From: Paenibacillus bouchesdurhonensis
Lineage (GTDB): Bacteria > Bacillota > Bacilli > Paenibacillales > Paenibacillaceae
DNA length: 64,000 nt
Assembly: GCF_900155685.1 (NCBI RefSeq)
Contig: NZ_LT732547.1
Location: 929,043-993,042 of the forward strand
Reading direction: 5' to 3'
The notes beneath the pieces are model-generated. The model did not search any database. It worked only from the letters and a program-made list of their open reading frames with translations, and was not told the DNA's origin. The stretch's first letter is position 1; each line of letters opens with the position of its first letter. The translations under genes and the position numbers were made by a program. Below are positions 45,300 through 52,884 of the stretch, in pieces.

Positions 45300-46835
45300 A
45301 TGAAACCTATACCCCACTTAAGAAATGAAGCAGGCGTTACTAGGCTTTACGTGGATGGAAAACCATATATAGCTCTGGGCGGAGAAGTTCATAATTCCAG
45401 CGCATCTAATCTTCGTTACATGGACGAGAAAGTGTGGCCTTATTTAAGGGGACTACATCTTAACACGGTTATTGTACCGGTTTATTGGGAGTTGCTTGAG
45501 CCTGTGGAAGGGACATTCGACTTTGAACTCGTTGACGGCATTATTACCCGTGCTAGAGAGGAACGAGTACGCATTGTGCTTCTTTGGTTCGGACTTTGGA
45601 AAAATGGACTTTCAAGTTACGTCCCTTCTTGGGTGAAGAGAGATCATCTAACCTATTTTCGTGCAAAATATCCAGGTAAAATAGCGTCGGAAACAATTTC
45701 CCCACTGTGTCAAGCGGCCGTCGAAGCTGATGCCCGAGCATTCCAGCGTCTTATGTCTCATTTGAGGGAAGTGGATGGTGAAGAACATACGGTCATTATG
45801 ATGCAAGTTGAGAATGAAATTGGATTTTTGGGTGCTACGCGAGACTTTTCCGAAGAAGCGGACAACTTGTTCAGTGGTCAAGTTCCGGAATGTTTGTCTA
45901 ATGCGTTTGGAGTGGAAGGAACTTGGAGTGAAGCATTCGGCGAGGATGCTGATGAGACCTTTATGGCTTATCATTATGCTTGCGCAGTGGAAAGGATAGC
46001 GAGTGCAGGTCAACAGGTCTATCCACTCCCTATGATGGTAAATGCTTGGCTGGAACAGTTTCCGTGGATACCGGGCTCGTATCCTAGCGGAGGACCAATA
46101 GCGAAAATGATGAAAGTCTGGAAGGTAGCTGCGCCCACAATTTCCATTTACGCCCCCGATATTTATTTACCTAACTTTAATGAGATTTGCGAGGAATACA
46201 CTATCAATGGGAACCCGCTATTCATTCCGGAGGCGAGAAGAGATCTGGTTTCGGCCGCTAATGTGTTTTATGCACTGGGCCAGCATGATGCTATTGGGTT
46301 CTCTCCATTTGGAATTGAGGATTTCCTTGCAGAACATGTGGACGAGGCGGATGCCTCCCTTATGTCGGCGCTAAATATTGAGCAATCCGGTTTTATATTA
46401 AATGGAACGGGGCCCTATCTCGCTAAGAGTTATAGGCTGCTCGGCAATATGCTAGGATTGATTCAGCGCTATAACGGTACTGGAGCAATGAAAGGATTCG
46501 TGCAGAATAGAGAAAAAGGTTGCTTGTTATCCTTTAATAAATATGACATTAAAATCACATTTGATACGCCTGAAGTGGGAAGGCCTGTTGCGGGAGGTAT
46601 CGTCATTGAGACAGGTGAGAATGAATTCTTTCTGGCAGGCTATGGCTATACCGTAAACTTCTTACCTAAGCGTAACGAATGCAAACAAGCAGGCATTATT
46701 CGAATTGAAGAAGGTGAGTTTGAAAATGATAGTTGGCAGAGAGGTAGGGTTTTGAACGGGGATGAAGGTGCGTATCACGTCAAGCTTGGCAATGACCCTG
46801 AAATTCATCGAGTGGAACTTTATCAATATGAATAA
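45300..46835 (+). CDS. GH35-like beta-galactosidase (DUF5597 type)
   Basis: 511 residues without signal peptide. The TIM barrel starts with YVDGKPYIALGGEVHNSSAS and LNTVIVPVYWELLEPVEGTF. The acid/base is Glu173 in MMQVENEIG and the likely nucleophile Glu311 in LFIPEARRD. The C-terminal about 140 residues match the DUF5597 type of all-beta domain. AGGAGG lies 9 nt upstream of the ATG. It probably acts on beta-galactosides imported by the locus, with a specificity different from GH42. Last gene of the second carbohydrate locus. Confidence 0.87.
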   Translation: MKPIPHLRNEAGVTRLYVDGKPYIALGGEVHNSSASNLRYMDEKVWPYLRGLHLNTVIVPVYWELLEPVEGTFDFELVDGIITRAREERVRIVLLWFGLWKNGLSSYVPSWVKRDHLTYFRAKYPGKIASETISPLCQAAVEADARAFQRLMSHLREVDGEEHTVIMMQVENEIGFLGATRDFSEEADNLFSGQVPECLSNAFGVEGTWSEAFGEDADETFMAYHYACAVERIASAGQQVYPLPMMVNAWLEQFPWIPGSYPSGGPIAKMMKVWKVAAPTISIYAPDIYLPNFNEICEEYTINGNPLFIPEARRDLVSAANVFYALGQHDAIGFSPFGIEDFLAEHVDEADASLMSALNIEQSGFILNGTGPYLAKSYRLLGNMLGLIQRYNGTGAMKGFVQNREKGCLLSFNKYDIKITFDTPEVGRPVAGGIVIETGENEFFLAGYGYTVNFLPKRNECKQAGIIRIEEGEFENDSWQRGRVLNGDEGAYHVKLGNDPEIHRVELYQYE

Positions 46836-46964
46836 GAAAATAGATCGCTGAGACCGACGTGACTTTGCCCAGATACGACTAAAGCGTAAGATAGCTAGAG
46901 GCGAGAATCATATAAAGGGGCTTCAGGTTGGGGAAACACGGTCTTAAACAAAAAAATATATAAC

Positions 46965-47011
46965 AGCGATCTATAGACACGGTTTGATCCGGCATGGATC
47001 GCTTTTTTTTT
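46965..47011 (+). terminator. Terminator of the second carbohydrate operon
   Basis: AGCGATC (46965-46971) pairs with GATCGCT (46997-47003), with an inner GATCC/GGATC pair (46986-46990, 46996-47000) as an alternative stem, followed by eight or nine T. The 130 bp between the GH35-like stop and this site hold no gene. Confidence 0.7.
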
Positions 47012-47114
47012 ATACAGACAGGAATAGTGTTACTGCTAGTGCATAATGTCCGGAGATTGACGGTGTAAGCTGTCCTGCTATAGATGGTTAACCTGACCAC
47101 TTCTGGGTATAAGA

Positions 47115-47141
47115 CAGGGAGAATTATGACAATTCTCCCTG
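47115..47141. repeat. Perfect inverted repeat at the end of the transposition-ATPase remnant
   Basis: CAGGGAGAATT (47115-47125) and AATTCTCCCTG (47131-47141) have a 5-nt loop. It overlaps the last codons and stop of the ATPase remnant. It may be a terminator hairpin for that gene, although a T tract is missing. Confidence 0.55.
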
Positions 47142-47930
47142 GATGACGCGTTTAACCATATGATCGTCAATGATTCGGTGTTTGTTCTGTGCGCCGTAGA
47201 GCAAACAATGAGTGCATACTTTGTTGATTAGCCTAGCTGCTCCGCTAGAGAAACGATAGATGTCGTCGATAGCTCCATCGGTGAAGATGTCCCGTTCCGC
47301 ACCCGCGTAAGCCATGTGCCTCTCGATGTAAGCTCCAGTCTGGGCTCGGTCGTAATGAGGAAGTTTACATTGCAGATCGATCCGTTGGCGAATCGCGGCA
47401 TAGGCTTGCAAATTGAAGCGATCCCAAAGTTCGCTTTGCCCGACAAGGATGAGAGCCATTGGGCTCTAAGCATTCATCTTGATATTTAGTAGAAAGCGAA
47501 CTTCCTCTAGCATCTCGCGGTCCAAAAGATGACTTTCATCCACCACCACAACGGGTTGCAATCCATGAATTCCCCGCATGAGCTCAATCTCCCGATGCAA
47601 CTGACGCTTCGCATCCCCGCGATAAAACTTCGACTCGCAACCGAGTTGTTCCAGCAGCCCCTTGTAGAAGTGCCGAGGTGTCAGCTTTGAATCCGACAGA
47701 TAGAGCACCTTGAACTTCGCAGGATCCAGTTCTTCTGCAAACCACCGAATCGTTGTTGTCTTTCCGGTACCGCAGTCACCGGTAACGACCGCAAACCATT
47801 GCCGCTCTGCCGCATATTCTAAACGTCCCAGCGTCTCCTCCAAAATGACCGACTCATATAACTCACTAGGCGGGATGTCCCTGGAGAACGGTGAACGGCT
47901 AAGCTCGTAGAATGTCTCAAACATCGCCAT
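47124..47930 (-). pseudogene. ExeA/TniB-like transposition ATPase broken by one amber codon
   Basis: The AAA ATPase starts MAMFETFYELSRSPFSRDIP, with Walker A GDCGTGKTT and Walker B VVVVDESHLLD. The frame meets TAG at 47466-47468 (KMNA-stop-SPMALILVGQSELW), then goes on in the same frame to a normal end (VKRVIQGELS). Gln (CAG) is expected at the stop. Total length about 268 residues, normal for the family. These ATPases serve as transposition helpers next to a DDE transposase; here only the transposase tail remains, overlapping by 14 bp. Confidence 0.8.
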
Positions 47931-48085
47931 TCACCTTACCTTTCTTACGGTAACTAACGGCCGGCACTTGCACGGCGCGGCGGTGATGACTCTGTACTTC
48001 GGCAGCACTTAGCAGCCTTGACGATTCCGCTGGTACTGGCTGAAGATGGTCTGGAAGTGGAGGACGCTTTCCGGCACGTTCTCCG
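47917..48085 (-). pseudogene. C-terminal tail of a DDE-type transposase
   Basis: About 50 codons read GKRPPLPDHLQPVPAESSRL, then VQVPAVSYRKKGKVNGDV and stop, overlapping the ATPase start by 14 bp as in two-gene insertion sequences of this kind. No catalytic residues remain. Upstream the frame runs into the GyrI-like remnant, so the exact junction is unclear. The link to a transposase rests on the gene order more than on motifs. Confidence 0.45.
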
Positions 48086-48098
48086 ATTGCAAGCTCCT

Positions 48099-48501
48099 TT
48101 ACCCTCCACGGTTCGTGACCCTCGTAAATATTCCCCGCGCGTACCGTTCTAAAATCGGATTGCTGCTGTCTATTTGGTATCCTCTGCTGTGCAATGCAGG
48201 GAAAATTTCCTGCCATGTTCTTTCAATCTCTTCGGCAGTATACTTGATTCTGCACTGACATATTCCCAGCCAGAAAGCTCACCTTTTTGAACAGAGTCAT
48301 CGTTAGGTAAATCCTTGGAAATGACAATACATCATATCTGCAGCTGTCCGGAGGCGTTGTTTCAGGGTTATCCTGCGGAATTCCGAATAATATTGCGGAT
48401 TCGGTGAGCAGATCCTTTGCTTTGGCCCATTTCTTTAGCCTTTCCATAGCTTGAATATTCGCAGGGCCATATGACCCCACTTGCCGCATATAGGCTAGGC
48501 G
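48099..48501 (-). pseudogene. Shattered GyrI-like effector-binding domain gene
   Basis: Three frames together give a GyrI/SbmC-type domain. RLAYMRQVGSYGPANIQAME then LKKWAKAK and TPPDSCRYDV lie in the first; IVISKDLPNDDSVQKGELSG in the second; YTAEEIERTWQEIFPALHSR then GYQIDSSNPILERYAR in the third, ending at 48099. At least two frameshifts are needed. The domain lacks its last strand; it seems joined here to the transposase tail. An N-terminal AraC helix-turn-helix, often fused to this domain, is not seen. On the plus strand 48499-48664 another open frame (LFSKGIKLSAPYYSKPLRVE) may be a further unrelated remnant. Confidence 0.55.
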
Positions 48502-48680
48502 TTATTTCGGGAAAGTTAGCGGTATCTACAGCAAGGGGAAGCTTATAGCCGAACCACTTGACCTTTTTAGCAAAGGAATCAAACTTAGCGCCCCCTATTA
48601 CAGCAAACCATTGAGGGTAGAAGCATTTGCGGACTATATGGAAACTGCTCATGAAGCATCATAGAGTTTGAACTAAAATT

Positions 48681-48723
48681 GATGGCTATCCCCCAGGTTG
48701 TTTCTTACCGGAGGATAGTCATC
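48681..48723 (-). terminator. Hairpin terminator of the tetR-efflux operon
   Basis: GATGGCTATCC (48681-48691) and GGATAGTCATC (48713-48723) pair over 11 bp with one weak position. On the minus strand the stem is followed by AATTTTAG. It lies 11 bp past the transporter stop. A 17-bp near-palindrome (CACGTTAAATTAACGTG, 48725-48741) overlaps the stop. Confidence 0.55.
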
Positions 48724-48733
48724 TCACGTTAAA

Positions 48734-50125
48734 TTAACGTGCATTTCTGGGTGCTTCTTTATAAACCAGCGCTAACACAAATCCTCCTAAACTTAAAAGA
48801 CCTGCAGCGACAAAGGCCATGCGTATCCCATACAACATGGATTCTGTAAGTGGCAGCTTTTCGTAGAGATTCATAACACTGCTCATAATGGTTACGAGCA
48901 AAGCCGATACAATCGCACCTGCAACCATACGAAGCGTACTGCTCACCGCAGTGCCATGCGCCATTAAATGTATAGGCAAAGCATTCATGCCAGCAGTTGT
49001 TAAAGGCATCATGATCATAGAAACTCCGAGTGAAATTAAACTGAACAGGAATGCGATGAACCATATAGAAGTATCCATCGAGAGAAATACGTAGGCTGGG
49101 GTTCCGATTAAAATTAAGCCAAATCCAATGATCGCTAACCATTTCCCTCCGAATTTATCAAAAATCTTGCCGGCCTGCGGCGAGAAGAAGCCCATAACTA
49201 ACGCACCTGGTAGAAGCATAAATCCGGTTTCTAAAGCTGACATTTGTCGAACATTTTGAACATAGAAAGTTAATAAAATTTGAGAACCAATCATTAACAC
49301 ATAGACCAAGGCAGACAACAAAGTCGATATTGTAAAAACTTTAGATTGAAACACCCGAAACTCTAGTATAGGCTTGTCCATGTTCAATTGCCTGTAAATG
49401 AACGCGCCTAGAGAGATCGAACCAATGACAAGCGACACCCATACAATGGTATCCCCAAATCCTGCTGAACCGGCAACGCTGAACCCGTATAACAAACCGC
49501 CCCAACCGAACGATGATAAGATGACTGACAATGTGTCAAATTGTCCGGGTTGTTTCTTCGTTACATTTTTCATCATAAATAGAGCCATAATCAGAACAAC
49601 AATAGATACGGGAATCATCGTATAAAATAAATAACGCCATGTGAATTGTTCGATCAGCCATCCTGACAACGTCGGTCCTATCGCAGGTGCAAAGCCTGTC
49701 ACCAGTCCAGCCATGCCCATGACAGCGCCGCGATTCTCTTTAGGATACATAGTCAGCAAAACTGTCTGCATGAGCGGCATAATAATGCCCGCGCCAGCCG
49801 CTTGAATGACACGCGCAACCAGTAAAACAGTGTAGTTTGAAGCGAAGGCTCCGAGGAGGGTTCCCACGCTAAATAAAGCCAGTGCGACTGACAACAACGC
49901 TTTATTGGAAAACCTCCCAATTAAAAATGCCGTAATCGGTATCAAAATCCCATTCGTCAGCAAATAAATAGTGGTAAGCCATTGCGCTTCACTGGCTTTG
50001 ATTTTGAAATCTGCCATAATTGGCGGCATTGCGATCATTAATAATGTCTGATTCAAGATCGATATAAATGCGGCCGACAACAAGATCGTGACTACTAGTT
50101 TCCGTTGTGTTGTTGAAATATCCAT
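48734..50125 (-). CDS. MFS drug-efflux transporter, DHA2 (EmrB/QacA-like) family
   Basis: 463 residues with 13-14 predicted membrane helices. It has the DHA2 signs QTLLMIAMPPIMADF in helix 1, the loop LTNGILIPITAFLIGRFSNK (motif A region) and RVIQAAGAGIIMPL (motif C-like), plus GLVTGFAPAIGPTLSGWL (motif C). It most likely exports drugs or dyes by proton exchange. It lies 10 bp downstream of the TetR gene and shares its promoter, so the pair is a typical self-controlled efflux operon. Confidence 0.92.
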   Translation of the reverse strand: MDISTTQRKLVVTILLSAAFISILNQTLLMIAMPPIMADFKIKASEAQWLTTIYLLTNGILIPITAFLIGRFSNKALLSVALALFSVGTLLGAFASNYTVLLVARVIQAAGAGIIMPLMQTVLLTMYPKENRGAVMGMAGLVTGFAPAIGPTLSGWLIEQFTWRYLFYTMIPVSIVVLIMALFMMKNVTKKQPGQFDTLSVILSSFGWGGLLYGFSVAGSAGFGDTIVWVSLVIGSISLGAFIYRQLNMDKPILEFRVFQSKVFTISTLLSALVYVLMIGSQILLTFYVQNVRQMSALETGFMLLPGALVMGFFSPQAGKIFDKFGGKWLAIIGFGLILIGTPAYVFLSMDTSIWFIAFLFSLISLGVSMIMMPLTTAGMNALPIHLMAHGTAVSSTLRMVAGAIVSALLVTIMSSVMNLYEKLPLTESMLYGIRMAFVAAGLLSLGGFVLALVYKEAPRNAR

Positions 50126-50135
50126 GTTCGTTCTC

Positions 50136-50732
50136 CTATTCGTTAGTCGCCGTTAAGCAAATCCCATTTAGAAACGTGTCAATCACACTTTCGATAAAGG
50201 CTTCTTCTCGATCGTGCAGAAAATGATTTTCCCACAATGTAATAGAAGCGAAGAAACCAAATAGCGTAGTGAGAAAATCTATAGCTTTCTCCTGAGCGTT
50301 AACAGACCTCAACTTCCCAGCTATCATAAGCTGTTCAAAATACTGAGCGAGTAAACCTTGCAGTTGCTGTGTGTTCTGTTTGGATATGCTGTCCAGTAAC
50401 TCCGGAAGGTTCCCACGTTCTTGCACAGCAATCAAAAAAATCGGCTTGTTCTTATGCATATAGCTCAAATACACGCGTGCAATTTTCTCCAGATCCTTCT
50501 CGATATCCCCCGTCAATTCATTTTTGAACATATTATCAAAAAAAGGAATATATGAATATGCGGTGACGAGCTCTTGCAAAATACCCAGTTTCGTTTTGAA
50601 TTGTCTAAACACGGTCATTTCGCTGCAACCGGCTCGATCGGCAATTTCTTTGACCGTCACATTCTGATAACCTCTTTCTGCCATCATTATGCAGGCAGCG
50701 TGCAATATTCGATCCTTTGTTCGCATGGCCAT
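50136..50732 (-). CDS. TetR-family repressor of the efflux operon
   Basis: 198 residues. The N-terminal helix-turn-helix reads ILHAACIMMAERGYQNVTVK, then EIADRAGCSEMTVFRQFKTK. The C-terminal helical ligand domain carries no further recognisable motif. The ATG at 50732 is chosen because AAGGGAG lies 6 nt upstream; a longer in-frame start at 50768 would lie inside the operator. A 20-bp operator sits 17-36 bp before the start, so the protein probably represses its own operon until a drug binds. Confidence 0.92.
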   Translation of the reverse strand: MAMRTKDRILHAACIMMAERGYQNVTVKEIADRAGCSEMTVFRQFKTKLGILQELVTAYSYIPFFDNMFKNELTGDIEKDLEKIARVYLSYMHKNKPIFLIAVQERGNLPELLDSISKQNTQQLQGLLAQYFEQLMIAGKLRSVNAQEKAIDFLTTLFGFFASITLWENHFLHDREEAFIESVIDTFLNGICLTATNE

Positions 50733-50748
50733 TATAACTCCCTTAAAA

Positions 50749-50768
50749 ATGTTAGTTGCGACTAACAT
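50749..50768. promoter_or_regulatory. TetR-type operator
   Basis: ATGTTAGTTGCGACTAACAT has perfect 8-bp arms around a TGCG centre, the common shape of a TetR-family site. It lies directly upstream of the tetR ribosome binding site. Confidence 0.85.
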
Positions 50769-50957
50769 TAATGTATCTCAATGAAGTGATAATGTCAATC
50801 TTTGCACCTAACGATAGTTCCGAATTGTCATTGTAAATATGGGGCAACAGCTAACGTTCTTCCTATAATCACCACCTGCTGCTTTAACAATACATACAAT
50901 TGTATAATTTGAATATTATAGCTTCAGAAATATGTGAATGCGGTCAGGTGGAATATA

Positions 50958-51029
50958 ATGAAATCCATTAAGAGAATCGTCATATTTCTATCTGCAATTG
51001 GAGTGATATTTTTCCTTTTTTCAAGTTAA
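50958..51029 (+). other. Signal-peptide-like stub
   Basis: A 23-codon frame, MKSIKRIVIFLSAIGVIFFL-FSS-stop, behind GGTGGA. It looks like the start of a small secreted or membrane protein cut off by a frameshift; one frame over, the reading goes on for a few codons only. The 190 bp before it hold the tetR promoter and otherwise nothing I can name. Confidence 0.3.
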
Positions 51030-51057
51030 TAGACAGAAATGATGCTCCTCCGGAACG

Positions 51058-51429
51058 TCATAACACGGAATTTTCCAAATATCCTGGGGTCGAAATCATC
51101 TTAGAAACATTCGATGATAAAACGTACCAGTCACCATTCACTTTAAATCGCGCGGATCTGCTGTCTAAATGTTCGATAAGGCCAATAACGTGAACATCTT
51201 CATAAGGGTCATACATTTGCAGATTAACCAGCTGCCGGTTTACATGAGCATAGGTAATAAAACGTGCTATCTGCTCTTTTTGTTGATCATCGTGTTCAAT
51301 ACGTTTGCGCTTAATAATTTCCTTCCCATGCTTTTGTATAGCTTCTCGGTGCTCTGGAATAATCATTCGAGATGACTCCCAAAAAACATTGCCCCTGCAT
51401 AGGATTTCAGTGGCTTCCCTACGGTTCAA
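51058..51429 (-). CDS. YolD-like family protein
   Basis: The part from GNVFWESSRMIIPEHREAI onward matches the YolD-like family (PF08863) in its start and in a C-terminal domain rich in strands (VHVIGLIEHLDSRSARFKVN). These small proteins usually sit beside a Y-family DNA polymerase (UV-damage repair) gene, which is absent here. The beginning is uncertain: the TTG at 51429 has no ribosome binding site, ATG 51366 has GGGAG at a fair distance but would cut the conserved WESSR part. The 5' end overlaps the PG-binding remnant on the other strand, so a junction probably removed the true start. Confidence 0.65.
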   Translation of the reverse strand: MNRREATEILCRGNVFWESSRMIIPEHREAIQKHGKEIIKRKRIEHDDQQKEQIARFITYAHVNRQLVNLQMYDPYEDVHVIGLIEHLDSRSARFKVNGDWYVLSSNVSKMISTPGYLENSVL

Positions 51430-51434
51430 TCTCG

Positions 51435-51771
51435 CTCTAGTGGAGGTTATGTAAGAGCGCTACAGGCTAATCTCTGGGTTTCTGGATACCAGACAACGGT
51501 AGGAACTATCGATGGAAGCTTTGGATCGGGCACTACATCAGGAGTGAAAAAAAATCAAGAACGTGAAAATCTTACTGCTGATGGCAAGGCGGGGTCAGCT
51601 ACATGGGGCAAGATGAGTTACTATGTTGTAAACGAAACAGCTGCTTCATTCTATTACCAGCAGGGTAGTACAACCTATTCGGCCAATTATTTTGCTACAG
51701 ATTCGTCTATGACCTATTCCGTGTACTATCTTCCTATGTTCAGTAAAGTTTCTTCAGGTACAGTCTATTAA
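51435..51771 (+). pseudogene. Peptidoglycan-binding-domain protein lacking its start
   Basis: The frame reads SSGGYVRALQANLWVSGYQT, then VGTIDGSFGSGTTSGVKKNQ and ADGKAGSATWGKM, a PG_binding_1 domain (Gly-Asp/Gly-x-Phe-Gly pattern). The tail NETAASFYYQQGSTTYSANY continues to a stop at 51769. No start or signal peptide remains, as the upstream sequence is the YolD-like gene on the other strand. A 75-codon open frame from 51544 is only its 3' part. Lytic transglycosylases, amidases and phage endolysins carry such domains. Confidence 0.6.
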
Positions 51772-51787
51772 TTAGGGAGGCTAACAA

Positions 51788-52332
51788 ATGAAAAAGCAAA
51801 TTGTTATTGCAACTCTTGCAGGTGCCCTTATCTTAGGAGCTGGTGGGTTTGTGTTGAACTCTTATGCGCAGCAGACTGAATTTGATGTTGAGCCAGCTGT
51901 TGTAGAGCAACAAATAGTAGAAGCTGAAGATCCGGTTTAAGAGGTGATACCAGCTCCTGCTGTAGAAGAAAATGTTGATCCTTTTAAAGATGTAAACGTT
52001 CCGGTAGAAGAAAACTTTGTTCCGAATTTGGTTGGAAATGAGGTAGCTGCTTTTAGAGCATCTTCCTCCACTCTTAATGTTATAGAACAAAAAGAGACAG
52101 TTGCTCAGAAGCTACCAAAATGATAATCTTAGACTTTTTACAATTTACACTCTTCAAGATGGTACGGAGGTTAATTTCTCCCAAAATGATTTAGATCAAC
52201 CGACGCAGATCAAGGTGTAGAAGTTTTCACGTCTTTACTGATAAACACATTTTTACAATTGCTGCTGTTGGCGAGGAGAATAGCAAAAACTTTGAGCCTT
52301 AAGTAGAAATTGCTAAGAAAATCCAAGAATAA
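51788..52332 (+). pseudogene. Broken gene of a small secreted protein
   Basis: GGGAGG precedes ATG and a clear signal peptide (MKKQIVIATLAGALILGAGG; cleavage after NSYA). An acidic, Pro/Val/Glu-rich part is stopped by TAA at 51938, but the same frame goes on (EVIPAPAVEENVDPFKDVNV) to a stop near 52121. Further pieces in other frames (NLRLFTIYTLQDGTEVNFSQ; HVFTDKHIFTIAAVGEENSK) end at 52332 just before a terminator. The original product would be about 180 residues. No family recognised. It directly follows the PG-binding remnant. Confidence 0.6.
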
Positions 52333-52340
52333 GCTAGTCT

Positions 52341-52370
52341 AAAGCAGCTTATCCAGGGCTGCTTTTTTTG
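52341..52370 (+). terminator. Rho-independent terminator
   Basis: AAAGCAGC (52341-52348) and GCTGCTTT (52358-52365) form an 8-bp stem with a 9-nt loop, merging into a run of T. It closes the broken secreted-protein gene. Confidence 0.8.
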
Positions 52371-52462
52371 TCTCAAATATGCTTGAGCCAAGACGTGAAG
52401 TTTAAAAAGAGAAATAAAAAAGAATTATAATCCTGCGGTTCATCGTTGCTAAATCCCAAGCT

Positions 52463-52507
52463 AACAACGCCCCTAAGACATGCTTCAGCACGTTTAGGGG
52501 CGTTGTT
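52463..52507. repeat. Strong isolated hairpin
   Basis: AACAACGCCCCTAA (52463-52476) and TTAGGGGCGTTGTT (52494-52507) are a perfect 14-bp inverted repeat with a 17-nt loop. There is no T tract on the plus side and no gene end nearby. It may be the end of a lost gene or a small mobile repeat. The rest of 52371-52611 holds nothing I can name. Confidence 0.6.
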
Positions 52508-52611
52508 CCCATGGGTTTCTTTCGAGACTAGTAAGGAGAAAAAAACCATTATTTTTTCTCTCGATGTTTAAAAATTTGATCTTAAAGGCTGCCATCAAGT
52601 CGATGTCATAA

Positions 52612-52884
52612 ATGATACAAGGGAAAACCCTGCAAATGATCAGCATGTTGATGGTAGTGACAGGTCAGGCGCCAACCGTGTTCCGTCCACCTTTTGGTGC
52701 GATGAATGATGCTATAAGCAGCACAGCTGATACGCCTGTGATCCTATGGACCGTTGATACATTAGATTGGAAAGCACGTGACCCAAAAGCTATAATCGAC
52801 TCAGTGATTCATGATGTAGCGGATGGTTCCATTATCCTTATGCACGATATTCATAATCCTCTATCTGTAACAAGACAAAATTAG
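52612..52884 (+). pseudogene. Fragment of a NodB-type polysaccharide deacetylase
   Basis: The frame has motifs 3-5 of the CE4 family in order: FRPPFGAMN, LWTVDTLDWKARDP and DGSIILMHDIH. Motifs 1 and 2 with the metal-binding Asp and His residues are absent, and the reading ends soon after motif 5 in the 3' end of the convergent subtilase gene (47-bp overlap). It is therefore an inactive internal piece. It is not a close copy of the deacetylase at 3.2-4.6 kb. Confidence 0.7.

Noticed and set aside
31344-47468. Recoding of TGA or TAG as sense codons
   Set aside because: Intact genes in the window use TGA and TAG as normal stops, and the broken genes also carry frameshifts and deletions.
52463-52507. 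Terminator of a plus-strand gene
   Set aside because: The stem is strong but no gene end lies just before it and no T tract follows, so it is listed only as a repeat.
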